Positions 36,701 to 51,700 of a DNA stretch of 64,000 bases are shown piece by piece. The stretch covers positions 107,029,463 through 107,093,462 of the forward strand of contig NC_134277.1 in assembly GCF_949628215.1 (NCBI RefSeq), read 5' to 3'. Positions within the stretch are counted from its first letter, which is position 1; each line of letters opens with the position of its first letter. The position numbers were made by a program, and so were the translations under genes. Source of the stretch: Phalacrocorax aristotelis. Taxonomy: Eukaryota; Chordata; Aves; Suliformes; Phalacrocoracidae. The notes beneath the pieces are model-generated. The model was not told where the DNA came from and searched no databases. It saw only the letters and a program-made list of their open reading frames with translations.

Positions 36701-39700
36701 ATAGAATCAGCTTCTCTTATTTATTACTTTTAACTTATCTTTTTTTTTTTTAATCAAATGTGTTTGCTTCTCAGTTTTACGCACCTTGGTGTGGCCACTG
36801 CAAGAAACTGGAGCCTGTGTGGAATGAAGTGGGTATGGAAATGAAAAACATGGGCTCTCCTGTAAAAGTTGGGAAGATGGATGCAACTTCCTTTTCTAGT
36901 AAGTGTGGTTTGGTTACGGGTAATTTTGTGACAGCCTCTGTTTTTAAACTGTTCTTAATTTTTTTCATTAAGTCATTCTTCTGTGTCATAAAATGTGTGC
37001 AGACAGTCACTGGAGAACAAATTCCTGATCTTTTTCTTTCTAGAAGTGACAACCTGTTGTAGCATGTGTTTTTTATCACACTTGTTACTGCTTGTATAGG
37101 GAATTCTTCCTGACAAATGGAAGGTAAAAGCTTTTCAAAGATCCATTTTTGATACGCTTCTTAGAGTACTGGTATACAAGCATCTTTATGTGGTGTGTCT
37201 CTTGACAGCATCCAATTTTAGGTTCCTGTATTACTGTTGGACAAGTGCTTGTGTTCTTGCTGTTATTCTTTTCAGGTAATCAGTCCTTAAGATGTTACAC
37301 CAAAAGCCTGCTGAAATCATTGAAGTTGTTACATCAGTGTTCAGCCAATTTTTCCCCACGTTTCTCTGTAAATGTCTTCTTGAAGAAGCTGTTTTAATGC
37401 TCTCATTTTGATGATGCCTTTCGAACGTACTGACACTTTCAGAGAAACACCAAAACTTCAGGTATTCAGAGAACTGCATTGGGTAGACACGAAAGGATTG
37501 TTCTATGCTTAACAGTATTTTCTTAGCTTTAGCGTGCTTGTTTATTGTCATTTCGCTTAAATATATGTTGAACCAGGAGGATATTTAACAGGGAAGGCAT
37601 AGGGAGCAGTGGGGCTCAAGTGAGACCTGTATTTAATGAAACTCTGTTAATACATGTAATGTTTGTATTTCATGCTGATTAAACCTGATTATTCAGGATT
37701 GTTATATTTGCATAAAACATTATGCAGAATACTTATTTCAGTGATATTCCTGGTTTTTTGTGCATACGTATGGCAAAGTTTGGTGTTTTGAGATCAAAAT
37801 GATCTTGTCTCAAACACCAGTTTATTGTATGTAGCTTTTTCTGTAAAACCACATAAATTTGACCTCATGTGTCATCTTAAAGATACTTATTCGCTTAAGG
37901 AAAATAAGTCTGGAGAATTAAGTTTCAAGGTCATGCAACCAGGTAACTTCAAAATTGGGAATAGAGTTGGTAGATCCCCAACATTCCAGTCATGTATACA
38001 AAGTTCTAAATCATATAAATTGTATAAACTCTTACCCTGAAATATTTGCATCTCTCATCCTGACACTGAATTTTTGTATTTGATACCTAGAACAGAATTG
38101 GCACTTTGTTTTTGTTCTGAACTGCAGTTTTGCATATTTAAAAATTACTAAAAACTGCAGGGGTTCCTTTGTGCCCTGAAAATGTTTTTCTTCTCAGATT
38201 TGTTACCAGTTTTATGAAGCATAGAGTCTGATAAATCTTTTGAAATAGTTTAATGCTTTTAGTTTGAAAGTGGAAATTTTACAACATCTGGATATGAAAA
38301 GCTCAGTCAACTCTGCTTAATGTCTTCCCAATCCAAAGATTCTCTGAAAGCAAATTAATTAAGTCTTGAGAATATCAGAAGGAAATACAGCTGGGCACAG
38401 AATGTAACTAGGAAGGAACGTGAATGCTTGGCTGTGCATAGCTCATGTTCCTAATAGGAATGTGAAGTTCTGTGAAAAATCTGAACGTCAGGTAGCTTGT
38501 CATCAGAGAGTTGAGATCACAGCTGAACGTATGAAGGATCCAGTAAGTTTTGCCTTTGGTAGCTGTGTGGAATGAGGATACATTAGTTCTACCAACAGAA
38601 CATGCACATGGTGTGGGATCAGTTGAATATTCATGGGGTTAACCTCAGAAGTCCACTGGATGTGATCAGAGTAGAAATACGTCACACCCGGGGCTAGCAT
38701 AATTGCTGCTGTTTGCCTATACTGCATTCTTCATATCAGCAAATGGAGGTGATGATGTAAATAAGTAAGTCACTTCCATGCTGTTGAGAGGATTTTAGTA
38801 ATCTCCAAGGCTGGGATGTTTAAAAAGCTATAGAAAAAAAACCCAAAACAGTCTGTTTTGTAGTTCTGAATGTGCTCGAGAGCTGTACAAGGAGAAATTA
38901 ACTGCCTGTCAACAGCTCTTGTGTTTGAATGTTCTAATACACTTTTTAAAGCATTCTAGTTCTATGTAGTAAAGCTATGAGAGAAAAGGATCAGAATTAA
39001 ATTGATCCTAGTACACATATTTCTTAGATCAGTCTCCTTTAACTAAGGTGCTGGTAGGTAAGGTGCTTGTATTATTTGTAGTTCTGCGCAGTTAGGGTTT
39101 TGATCTGGGCAACCAATCTTAGGGTCACAATTTCTAAACTGTTATTGAGAACCCTGCACACAGGTCCTCCCACATCTGCTTCTCTGGCATGTATGTGGTT
39201 GGCAACTTCAGAATGTTTGTTAAAAGTATTGAATCTTGGTGCATTTTCAGTGCAGGGGTTGTTTTTCAGTAGGGAATTCCCTGAGCATTTGTCAGAATTT
39301 TAGACTTATATTTAGCCTTTTTTGGGACTACTCAGTCTAACTTTTGGAAAACACTGAATTGATTGGTAAGTTTAGTTTAAGGTGGCAGTTTCTATGTTCA
39401 CAACTGGAAGGGCGATTACAAATTGTACTCCTTTAATTGATGGGAGCAAGGTACAAGGTTTTCAATAAACCCGAGGTGGGGGAAAAAGTTCTGCAATTCT
39501 CTTGGTTATTACCAATTTAGTAAGCAGCAGCTGAGTAACTGATTGCTTAGAAAGTGTTTCCTTCTGGTGAAGTTGATGAATATAGACATTTACCTCTGCA
39601 GAATATGCTTTAAAAACGGACTTTTTTGTAACTACTACAGTATGATATTGCACTTTTGCTGTTACCTGTTATTGTAGCACATTAATAGTTGTCTTTTGTA

Positions 39701-42700
39701 TTTCTTTTAAGCATTAGTATTTACAGCTCGATACCCATGATGCTTAATTCTTGCCTCTGATATTTTCAGAGCCCAATTGTATGTGCATATTAAATGCATA
39801 CTACCTTTTGGTGAAAACTGACCGATCAGACCTATTTAGAGGATTCTCGTGACATTTGACTTGTGGCATATGAATGGAGAGCCTATGCTGGGAGCCAGCA
39901 ATACCTCTGAAAGAGGTCCAAAATTTAATGATGTAGCATCATAACAGCAGCTCCTTGGAAGCAATTAAAATAATTTATACTGAACTAAGTGCCAGATTTT
40001 TCATTTATGTTGCTTGAATAGTAAACTATGTTTAAAGATTAAGGTAAAAGAGCAAGAAAGTCTTGGTTCACATTGGCATTAACACATTTCTTTCAGGTAT
40101 TGCATCTGAATTTGGAGTGCGCGGCTATCCAACAATTAAGCTGTAAGTTGATGCTTCCCATTGAATTTCTAACAGTCACCTATCCTACCACTGATTTCAT
40201 GACAGTTTAAAAAAAAAAAAAAACCAAAAAACAAACCACAAGCCCAGTCCCCTCTGCTTAACGACCCCAAACAAACCACAAAAAAGCCTCAAAATAGAAT
40301 CAAACAAAAATACTTCCTCATCTTGTTGTGACGTTATCTTTGAATTCTACTGGACGGTTTGCTTTGAAATTCAGTCATACTAATACTTATTTAGAAACTT
40401 ATTTAGAAACAGAATTTTTAAAGGCAGGTTAGCAAATTTGGAACTTATTTAACTGCTCTTCTCTAAGCAATTTTGTAAAAGTGTGTGTATATGAATGTAT
40501 ATTTCAAATATATATTAAATCATTATTATTAAAAGGAATTTCATGCACCAATTGATTTGACACCTTTAGAGTGATTCAGGCAGTAAGTGCATATCTGAGT
40601 CTTCCTCTTAACTTTTTGTGAGTTGCTCATTGCATTTTCTTATTGTTAATTACCTCTCTTCTCTTCACTGTACCTGAAAATCTTATGTAAATGACAGTAG
40701 AGGTGACTATAGGGTGAAGTGCGAGAAGTAATTAAAAAAAAAAAATAAACGGACGACAAAATTTATAGGAAAATACCCATCGGTAATGATATTAATGTAC
40801 TTACTGTAACATGTATAGTCCTGTACAAGGTCATGTTAAATAAATACTTAATTTGGAGTACTTTTTATTGTGAACTTACTGAGTTTGTTAGTAGGTTATT
40901 GTTTAAGCAAATACTATTCATAATATTTAATAAACCTGGTCAAGTTACTTTTCTCAGAAAGGTGTCAGAGGTGTTTAGTTTGCTAATCTTTAAGAATTAA
41001 AAACTTTATTGGCATATAGAGGCATAGAAAATTGTGTTTATGATTACTTTTTTCCTGTGAGTTTCCTAAATCTATATGGATTCAACAAAAGCCTGTTAGA
41101 ATTAGTAAAACTTACTTGAATATTCTTGTAGTGCAAGTGTGCTATATCCCTTGTCAGCAGAGCACAGTAAACTGGCCAACGCTTCATGGAAGCTTAATTT
41201 AATTCATAAATTCAGAAGGTTTTGCAGGTCATTTGGTATTTTTCAATTATAAAAAAGCATTAAAGAAGTTTATATGTTTGTCTTATACTGCTTAGGGATT
41301 AGTCCTTGTAAAAATGCTGAATGTTTTGTGTTTGGTTTGGGTGTGTGCGTTTTTTTTGTGTGGTCATAAGCAAATGTTCCACATGATTTGTGTGTTTACA
41401 AAGTAAATGACTGCTGTGCACTAGAAAAAAGTAATCATGAATGTTAGTTATTTCTAAAAGTCAATAAATCAGATATGGTGTAAACAAGTTTTTACTCCAT
41501 AATTGTATTGCATTATTGAGTTTTATATTTTGCTGACCACTTTTTATCTATTTGAAAAATTACCTTATTTATCGCTTGTTAAGAAGTCACTGTAATAACC
41601 GTGTGAAGATTAAGGAATTCTACATGTGCAGATAGAGTTTAGTTGATTTCAGTTCTGTTCTTTTTTGTCTTTGCTATTCATTTAGCTTAAAAGGTGACTT
41701 GGCATACAACTACAGAGGACCTAGAACCAAAGATGATATAATTGAATTTGCTAATAGAGTGGCAGGGTAAGTATACTCTTTTGTGAGACTGGTTCTGCTG
41801 ACTTAAAAATTCTGTAGGATTTTGAGGTGGGGCAGAAATTATTTAAAAAAGAACAAGACATTGACATGAAGTTAAAAATGGTATGTACTATACATGTGGT
41901 TGCATGTGAGACTGGTGGTGATTGGCATGGAGGAAGTAAGTACAGCCGGGCTGGTCACCATCCTTTCTTTACAGTGCAAGAACTAAGGGCCTTTCAAAAT
42001 AGTGGGAACTATGAACAAATGTAACTCATGGGAGCCAGAAATAAGAATACTGACCTAAATGTTGGCTGATAGACAGACATCATTACTATGGCAGAATCTG
42101 TTTAATACTCAAAAGTTACCTTAGAAATATCTGTTTAATACATGGTTATGCATCTGAAAAGTTTCCGCAGTTAGCACCATAAGGAAATTGCTTTTACGGA
42201 ACTGTTCATAACAATTTCTGATTGCTTTTTCGTCCTTCCCTACAGTGGCCTGTGGCCTCAAAATATTACAGAGAGTAATCTTTAGGGAGAAAAAAGAATC
42301 ACATTTCTTTCCGTCATTCTTAAATTTTAATTAAGAAGCATTCATGGAGGTACATAATTGTTCAGAATTCTGTAGTTCAGGAATATCAGTGATCTCTAAT
42401 AATTTACCAGAATGTTAAAAGATTATTTAGTTGTAAGACCACATTTTCTAACTGCTGTGCTTACATTCAGAATTTTATTTCTCAAATGATTGAGACCTTA
42501 TTGTGGCTGGGAAGACCTTATTGTGGCCTTTCACTATAAAAAGAGGGGTTATAAGGAAGATAGAGAGAGACTTTTTAAAGGACCCACACTGACAGGATAA
42601 GGGCCAGTGATTTTAAACTGAAAGAGAGTAGATTCAGATTGGACATAAGGAAGACATTTTTTGCTACAAGGGTGGTGAGAAACTGGAACAGGTTGCCCAG

Positions 42701-45700
42701 AGAAGTTGCAGATGCCCCATCCCTGCAAGTGTTCAAGACCAGGCTGGATGGGGCTTTGAGCAACCTGATCTAGTGGAAGGTGTCCCTGCCCATGTCAGGG
42801 GGGTTGGAACTAGATGGTCTTTAAAGGTCCCTTCCAACCCAACCCAATCTGTGATTCTGTGGCCAGTAAATGGCATGCATGTTTACATCATAGCAGCATT
42901 TTGTACTAAAATTTTAATTTCAAATTTAAGTGTGCTATTTGAGGTACATAACAAGTTTATTTTGGGGGGATTTTTATATTTTTTTGTTTTAGTTGAAACT
43001 GAAATAATAAATGGAAATGTTAAATGAATCTGCATTGGGGAATTTAGTTTTTTTAAAAAAACAACAACGAAAAAACCCATACAGTTTTTTGTGGCATTTT
43101 TGGGGGGATTTTATTTGGGTTTCACAGATTGCAGAAACTGAGATTTTCCTTTCTCTTTTTTTTCCCTTCTCACAGACCTCTTATCAGGCCACTTCCTAGC
43201 CAGCATATGTTTGAGCATGTGCAAAAGAGGCATCGTGTACTTTTTGTCTATGTTGGTGGTGAATCTCCTTTAAAGGTTTGAAGCTTGTTTAGATAAAGTT
43301 ACTTCTGTTGGATATTCGCAGATGTAGTTTAAAATATCTTCTAAAAGACTGAAGTGCATGCTTGTAATAAATTCTCATTGTTCTTAGGTTTATTGAAATG
43401 TTTTTACAATCTTGTGTCATAATCATATTCTCTAATTACTCTTTGAAGATATGGTATGTCACAACTTTCTTTTGAAGCATACTAAAAGTTCAGAAATTAA
43501 AAACATTGTTTGTATTTTTGCAGGAAAAATACATTGAAGTTGCTTCAGAACTAATAGTTTATACCTACTTTTTTTCTGCCTCAGAAGATGTGCTGCCTGA
43601 GGTAAGCTGTTTCAGTTCCTACTATTTCCACAGAAATTGTATAGTTCTTCTCATATATGTAATTTTGCTATTTTGATGGCACAGTAATGGCTTCTTACAA
43701 TATATTTGGCTTTGATAAATTCCAAATTAATTGCACTGAAACATTTGATTTTTGAGTCTATATGGGGAAAGAATACAAACTGAATTCTTTCAGTCTGTCA
43801 TTGCTTTTTATTGGCCAAATTACTTGTTCAGTCGTATTAATAAAATTAAACAGAAGGTATGCAAAATTTAATGTGGACTGTACAACCTGGTCAAAAAGGT
43901 AGATAATTTGATTTTTAGCCAATGCGAAGCTCTTGTTGCTCCTGACAGGTGTTTCACCAACTGCTTTTATAACCAGTTTGGGGGTCTCTGACACGGAGTA
44001 CCACTGGTACCCTAATAATCAGAGAAGTAAGTGAAAGTGAAGTTATTTTCATCTTGTGCAATACAGCTGATCAAAACATTAGTCTGCCCAGGGATCAACT
44101 GATCCAGTCTACTGGCTGCAGAATTCTCATGTGGCTCTTTGGAGGATTCTGTAACAAGGAAATTATTTACAGTTAGTCACAAGGGTGGAAAAATGGTGGC
44201 TACTGTTAGTCTAATCATTATTGCTAACATGTTGAAGGAAAATCAAGAGGCTGTTTCATGTATTGTTATCTCCAAGTGGGACCTAAGTCTACTCCATACC
44301 TGATAATGAATGACTTTGAAATGAATTTGGGATTAGCAGGGTGAGAACTAGCATAATTTTTTTTTTCAGGCACCTGTATTTTCCAACATCATAAGTAGAA
44401 CTGGCCTCATTATAAATAGTGTATTGTTGAATTTCCAGAAGCCTTGTATCAAAAGCTGCCTCAATTTAAATATAGCTATTTGCACTTCACCCCACTGAGC
44501 AAGAAAAGTACTGTTCATTCATGCAGTGGAAGGAGTGTAAAAGGCTGGAACACACTGAGATTCTGTTTATAGTGATGTAAGCACTGAGCTGTTTTTCCTA
44601 CTGAATGTCATTTCCCACATATGTTATTTGAACTGAAGTAGTGACAGTACACAGTATTTTATCGAGAGAAGGAAAAATGTTATGAAATCACTGGTTGCTA
44701 GTTGTAATGAGGCTTTGCATGACAGTATTCACTGTTAGACTTAGGTTTTGCTTTGTCACGTTAGGTGATCTTGTTCCAAGTTTCAGCCATCTTATGCAAT
44801 CCATAAGCTCTACATAGACTGATTTACCCCTTAAAGATGCTAAACTATATTTTGGGCAAATACAAGAATAGTGTCATCTAGAATTATCTTCTTGCTCATT
44901 CATGTGAGCTGTTACATTTTAAACCTAATGCTTTATCCTTCTTGGAAATAAACGTAAATGCAGAATGATTACAGAGGACATGTAATTTGGAAATGCACTC
45001 ATGATACCGTTCTTATGTTTCCCAAACATATCAGTATGTTAGACAATTCAGCCAATATCATCATCAAAACTAAGCTTATGATACAGTCCTTTCTTAACCA
45101 CAAATGCTAGTAGAATTTTAACTTAGGATGGTAGTAAGCAGTAAGGAGTAGACGCAGTATTTCTTCTGTGGCAGTTTACTGAAAACATGAGCTGAATAAG
45201 ATTCTTTTAAGTTCCAAGGGAAAGGTTTCTACAGCTTGGATATTTTTTCAGTGTATTGCTGACTGCCCTAAGTATCATGTTGAAGATAGTAATGCAGGCA
45301 TTCATTGTTCTGTTTGCCTAAATAAGGACTATTTGCAACCATGTCATCTGAAGCTGTGTCTTTATATTCCTATCAGCCTGAACCACAGGAAATAGCCCAG
45401 ATTTAGTGGGACATGTAGAGTAAAATAGTAACATCGATAACAATATTGACTGTCCATTTGGTAGAAATAATGGTATGACGGGTATGCTGACAGCAGCACA
45501 TATTGGGAACAGAGAACATGATTGATAAAACCCTCAAGTTATGATCTGCTATCTAAAGTTCATGACTAATGAACATGCATATATAGATACTAGTAAAATC
45601 CTGCTTCTCTTTCACTTTGTGAGACTGACCTCTCAAAAATGTTTGTTGTGTTAAATTTATCAGCTTCTGCATATTAAAAAGTATTTTAGTAAATGTAGAC

Positions 45701-48700
45701 AGAAGACTTTTAAATGTACTTTGAGATTTTTCCTTCAGAGAGGGAAAGATTTGGGACTTTTGAGATGGACTATGTTTCCACATTTTAAGATTTTGTTTGT
45801 TTAAAAATCTTTTAAATCTTCAGTGGATTAATTGAAAACCACTTCTTTCAGTATGTGACATTGCCTGAATTGCCTGCTGTTGCAGTCTTCAAAGATGGAA
45901 CTTACTTTGTTTATGATGGTAAGTAAAAGTGGACATTACCTTAAGATATTTAATGTATATATGGAGAGACTGGAACAGTTGGGATTGCTTTTGAAGGTTG
46001 TGTTGGGGTGCTGGGAAATTCCCCAATTTCATAATGAACAGCTCTTTCATGAAGGAGAAGAGAAAAAACTAATTAGTTCTTATGGAACAAAATGCATTTG
46101 AAAAGGAATTGGGTTTAGCAGTACTGAAGAAGTGATGATGTTTGCTTTGTGTTATCAGTAAGATGTAACTTCTATATTGCTTTGCTTGCATTAATGCACT
46201 TATAAAAGTTATCCTTTCACTCGCTGTCCAAATTCATCGTATACAAAATAGAACAAAACTCTTGCTGAAGAGGGGTCACACATAAGATGAATTTACAGTT
46301 CCAAACAGTTAATCAGATCTTCTCTCAAGTGCTTTTTCTGACAGTCAGATATCTCTCTCTCGAAGTTAACTTGATTTTTTTTCCAGGGGTGTGCTTTGCT
46401 CAGGGATTGCATAAAAGGGTCCAGTTTGAGCTTTTTGTGCCCTGGCAATACAGGTTGTATACTTTCTTAGTACAGCAAGCCTTCCTTCAAAAACTGAAGG
46501 AGAAGGAAACTGATTCTTCCTTTATTTCCAATATTAAAATTTGGAGGGCCTTAAGTGATAGCTTTTAGCATATTCGACTTTCCCATCTGTGTTACTTGGA
46601 TATTGGCAATGGGAAGGATCAGACAGCATAACCCCTCCCTATATAACTGATGACGCTTACTATGCATATATAGGACAGTTGACCATTCAGGCTGTTTTTC
46701 CCTTCCTGAAAGTGTCCCTCACAGAAAGAGGTTATGGAGACATTGACTGTTTAAACTGGAGGAGATGATATGCAATTTTAGGCTGGATAAACTACTTTAA
46801 CAGACTTGTTCAGTGTGTAGACTGTAGGGTGGCCACCTGAGACTAGTAGTGGCTCATAACACCACTGATGGCAGTACACCTGCCATTTATGTAAAAACTG
46901 TGATATCCATACATATGAATATCATAGATTGAATCATAGAATGTCCTGAGTTGGAAGGGACCCACAAGGATCATCGAGTCCAACTCCTGTCCCTGCACAG
47001 GGCAACCCGAAAATTCACACCATGTCTCTGAGGGCGTTGTCCAAGTGCTTCTTGAATATTGTCAGGCTTGGTGCTGTGACTGCCTCCCTGGGGAGCCTGT
47101 TCCAGTGCTCCATCACCCTCTGGGTGAAGAACCTTTTCCTAGTATCCAACCGAAACCTCCCCTGGCACATCTTCCTGCCATTCCCTCAGGTCCTATCATT
47201 CTTCACCAGAGAGAAGAGATCAGCACCTGTCCCTCTTCCTCCCCTTGTGAGGAAGCTGCAGACTGCCATGAGGGTCTCCCCTCAGTCTCCGCTTCTCTAG
47301 GCTGAACAAACCAAGTGACCTTAGCCACTCCTTGTAGGGTTTCCCCTCTAAGCCCTTCACCAACTTCATGGCCCTCCTCTGGAAACTCTCTAGTGTCTTT
47401 ATATCCTTAACGTTCTGTGGCACCCAAAACTGCCCACAGCACTCAAGGTGAGGCCGCACCAGCACAGAGTAGAGCGGGACAATCCCCTCCCTCGACCGGC
47501 TGCAATGCAGTGCTTGATGCATCCCAGGACACGGTTGGGCCCTCCTGGCTGCCAGGGCACACTGTTGGCTCATGTTCAACTTGCTGTCAACCAGAACCCC
47601 CAGGTCCCTCTCTGCAGAGATGCTCTGCAGCCTCTCCTTCCCCTGTCTGTACGTGCATCCAGGGTTGCCATGCCCCAGGTGCAAAATCCGGCACTTGCCC
47701 TTGTTAAACTTCACACAGTTGGTGATTGCCCAGCTCTCCAGTCTGTGCAGATCTCTCTGCAGGGCCTCTCTGCCCTTGAGAGTGTCAACAGCTCTTCCCA
47801 ATTCTGTGTCATAATCACACTTACTTAGTGTTCCAGTGACCTTCCAGTCCTGCATCCAAGTCATGTATGAAGAGATTAAAGAGTACCAGCCCCATATGTA
47901 TATGGGGATATCATATATCCATGTATATGTGTATGTTTGATATCTGTATGTGAGTGCTAGATTATACTTGGGCAATACTGTAAAGCCCATGCTTTATACT
48001 CTGTTAGATGCATGTACACACACATACTTATATTGCATATCATAGGCTGGCTTATAGGTTGTCGTGGTTCAACCCTGGCCAGCTACTAAGCCCTACACAG
48101 CTGCTTGTGTATTCTGACTACCCAGTTGGATGGGGGAGAGAATCAGAAGAGTAAAAGTGAGAAAACTTGTGGGTTGAGATAAGAACAGTTTAATAACTGA
48201 AATAAAATAAAGTAAAATAGTCGTAAAGGTAATAATAAACGAAGCAAGTGATGTACAATACAATTATCCACCACCCGCTGACTGATGCCCATCCCCAAGC
48301 AGCGATCGCTGACCCACGGCCAACTCCCCCCAGCTTATATACTGAGCATGATGTTGTATGGTATAGGAAATCCCTTCAGTTACTTGGGATCAGCTGTCCT
48401 GTCTCTGCTCTCTCCCAGCTTCTTGTGCAACCAGCAGAGCACAGGAAGCTGAAAACGTCCTTGACTACTGTAAGCACTACTTAGCCACAACTAAAGCATC
48501 AGTGTGTTATCAACATTATTCTCATAAATCCAAAACACAGCACTGTACCAGCTACTAGGAGGAAAATTAACTTTATCCCAGCCAAATCCAGGACATAAGT
48601 ACACCGTTTAGTCACAGAAACATCTACTCTTGATCTAGGTTGCTTTAAATGCATGTTTTTACTTCAAGTTGAAAACTTACCACTTCAGAAGATTATTCTG

Positions 48701-51700
48701 CTGTCTTAATTTCTGAGGATCAGTAGTACCACAGCAAAATACTCCAGGTGGGGCATCAAGGATATTCTTTGTAATTTTATGTAAGGGCTGTGCTTGTCTT
48801 CCTCTTCAGTTTGTTGCCTTGCCAATCATACTCCAGATAAAAATTCACTCTACAGCCTCCTTGATTTGCCTTTTTTTTTTTTTGAATGGGCCTGGAGAAG
48901 GAAAGCCTGTCAAACAGAAACACTTCTGAACTGCTTTTTGCTGTATGACCCACTTGCATTTTCCACACCTTTCAAAACAAACCTCAAACTCAGTGATCCA
49001 GGCTTCTAATCTACCTTGTAAAAAATTTCACTCTTTTATAACGTACTAGAAACATTATTGTAAATCAAACAAGTTATGAAGATGCAGTATAACAGACTAG
49101 ATAAGGTTATATGTGCAAGTCTTATGACTGGGCAGAAATTTGAAGAGCTCACCATAAGGAGAAGGTTTAGGAAAATCCATTTCAATGCTCTGGCCTTGTC
49201 TGCTGTTTTGTTTTGTTTTTCCTTCCCCATAGTAGGGGAATGGGATGCAGATCTATGGGAAGCTTTGTGCCTGCAATTGCATGCTACAATCCTATGACGA
49301 TTAATTGATAACCCAAAGTTATTGATCGTTCACTCTATACAATAGGATTTAACACAAATTTCTTTTAGTGTGCATTTGTATGTGTATATATATGGATTAT
49401 ATTTATATACATTTAGATACATTTTTCTTGTGGTTAAGATCTAATTATAATGGTGTTGGTGGTGTGTGTTAGAATTTGATTCTTTGCGGGTTAAAATGTC
49501 TAGTTTCTAGTACCTGAAAATGTAGCCTTCAGTTCTGATAACTGAATAATATATAGATATTTTTTCATTTACGTTCAGTGATGTTAAGGCATCTACTTTT
49601 TCTTGATTTCTTTCTGTTTCATTTAAGGACTTCCACAAATACTGCTTTCTATATTTTTGTATCTCTTTACTTTGAAACTAGACTACCCTATTTAAAAACA
49701 GGGATTGAAACTGTTCCTTTCTGCACTGGGTCATAGTTCTTTCCTAGAATAGTACTGTTTATCCTTGATTTGGGAAAAAATAGTCACCAAATCAGCTTTT
49801 CGTGCTTTGTTATAATACGCTTACTTTTTTTTCAACAATTGAAAATAGCTTTATAAGTTTTAAAACTGCAGAGAAATGTCTGGAAATGTGTGAGATCTTG
49901 TCTAACAACAGTAGAAGGAAAAAAGGGGAAAAAATAATGTTTAACTGTAGTACTGAAATAAATCTGCCCACCTTATAAAAATAAAAAATTATAATGCGTT
50001 TTTCTCTTTTATTTTTTTTAGAGTATGAAGATGGTGATTTGTCATCCTGGATAAATAGAGAAAGGTTTCAAGCTTATCTTAATGTAGATGGCTTTACGCT
50101 GTATGAACTTGGAGATACAGGTGAGATGCTGCTACCCCTAAACTCTTCAGCATCTCTTGTACTTAACACTGAGAAAAATTAGAGAGTACTAAGAATGTCT
50201 TTTAAACCTCAAAAAAAACCAACTCAGAGTTAGAGTTAATAGTGCCAGTCTTTTTTGGTATTGGTGAGTCCTGCTCTATTGACTAGAGGCTTCATCCAAA
50301 GCCTACAATAGTCCTTTCCTCACAACATAAACATTAGTATGTCTAGTCCTGTAGTATTCACAAAAAATTAGTAGGAGTTTTAATTCAAGAGCAGCTTAGT
50401 TTTTGCATAAATGACATTAATTCTTGGAATACCTGCAGGGAGTTCTATGACTGTATCAAACACGGATGGGTTTAGATATGTCTTACGTCTAAGGGGTTCA
50501 GATATCTTTAAAGTAGATATGGTGAGGAAGGGAAGAGAGCGTGTATGAAAGTGGATGCTCGTTTTTGCAAGCCAAATGAAAACTTTGCAGCCAAGTGACT
50601 TCTGGAGAGGGCAAATGACTTGTCCTGCTCTTAAGGTGTGCATAGTCTGAAGTAGCGGAAGAAATGCTGTAAGTGTTGATTTTTCCAGGGCAGGATACCT
50701 TATAATCTCCATTCCATTTCAAAAGAAGTTTGTGTTCAATGCAACATTGAGTCCTTCTGGGTTTTAAAGGTTATGACACATCTAGGTTCTTATATGTTTG
50801 TGAAACTACATTTTAAATGGTTATTTACGGAAGTGCTGTTACAAATTGCTTAAATGTAGCATATTTCTTCCTGTTAGATTTTATAATTCCTCAAATTACA
50901 AAAAAATCCAAAAAAACTTCATGAATAGACTGGAGAAGCCATAATTTATTTTTAAGAGCTTTATGTATTAATACACAGTACCTGGAATTTATCTACATCT
51001 TTTCCAGTCTGAAAAGTAGTCATCTCCTAGTGTATTCACTAGGCAGTGTTTTAGGATGGGGAAAGTGCGTTTCTTTTTAAACGGTTTTAAGTGTTTTATT
51101 CCTTATTTTAGGAAAACTTGTGGCTATTGCAGTCATTGATGATAAAAACTCTTCAGTGGAACATACCAGGTACAGAATTGAGTATTGGTGACACTACAGG
51201 AAAAATGTGCTGGAATGGCATAGAGAACTTCGGAAGTTTCTTCAATATTAAGAAATGCTAAATTAAATTAAATTAATGGTTTTAGCTTGTGGATGTTCTC
51301 TACTCTATGACTACAGCCTACTGAATTTACTGAATTTATGGCTCTGTTGAAGTGCATGTGAGTTCAATGTGATGATGGGAGTTCCTTTATCACTCTTCTG
51401 CCATTTGTTAATGAGATCACAGGAGTGAACAGCGATTGCATAGCTTCTTAAAACTTATGTGATCTTTTAAACATAATCTTGAGTTCAGATGACTTTGGGA
51501 TGAACTAAGTTTAAAGAAATTACTCTTCTTCAGCTCAGTTGCATTAAAATGAATTTAGTGATGCTTATGTGTTAGTTGTCTGTGGAACTTATATAAAGAA
51601 GGAGTGTTTTCGGTTGGGTTGGAGTTTGCTGAAGAGACTGAGAGGAACAAGACCTTCCCCTGACCCTTTCTGGTTGCATACATAATTAGACTAAGAAAAT

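Larger units (their letters stand above)
45919..50021 (+). other. TMX3 intron 9 (4.1 kb), with antisense CR1 and solo LTR
   Basis: Holds the CR1 at 46921-47898 and the LTR at 48060-48595, both antisense to TMX3, joined by a TATG/ATAC-rich simple stretch (about 47895-48055). Left and right parts are ordinary AT-rich intron, with a TA/TG-rich patch near 49376-49425. Confidence 0.85.

Noticed and set aside
36899..37062. Extension of the exon 4 frame into intron 4 as an alternative TMX3 terminus
   Set aside because: A consensus donor (GTAAGT) follows exon 4, and the conserved protein resumes at exon 5. Chance openness explains the extension.
46287..46568. 93-codon frame in intron 9
   Set aside because: It contains an acceptor-like TTTTTTCCAGGGG, but no TMX3 residues are missing between exons 9 and 10, and the translation is unlike any known family.
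47220..47990. 256-codon minus-strand frame as a host gene
   Set aside because: Its translation is the C-terminal part of CR1 reverse transcriptase and 3' region, with the catalytic site lost. It is a LINE relic.
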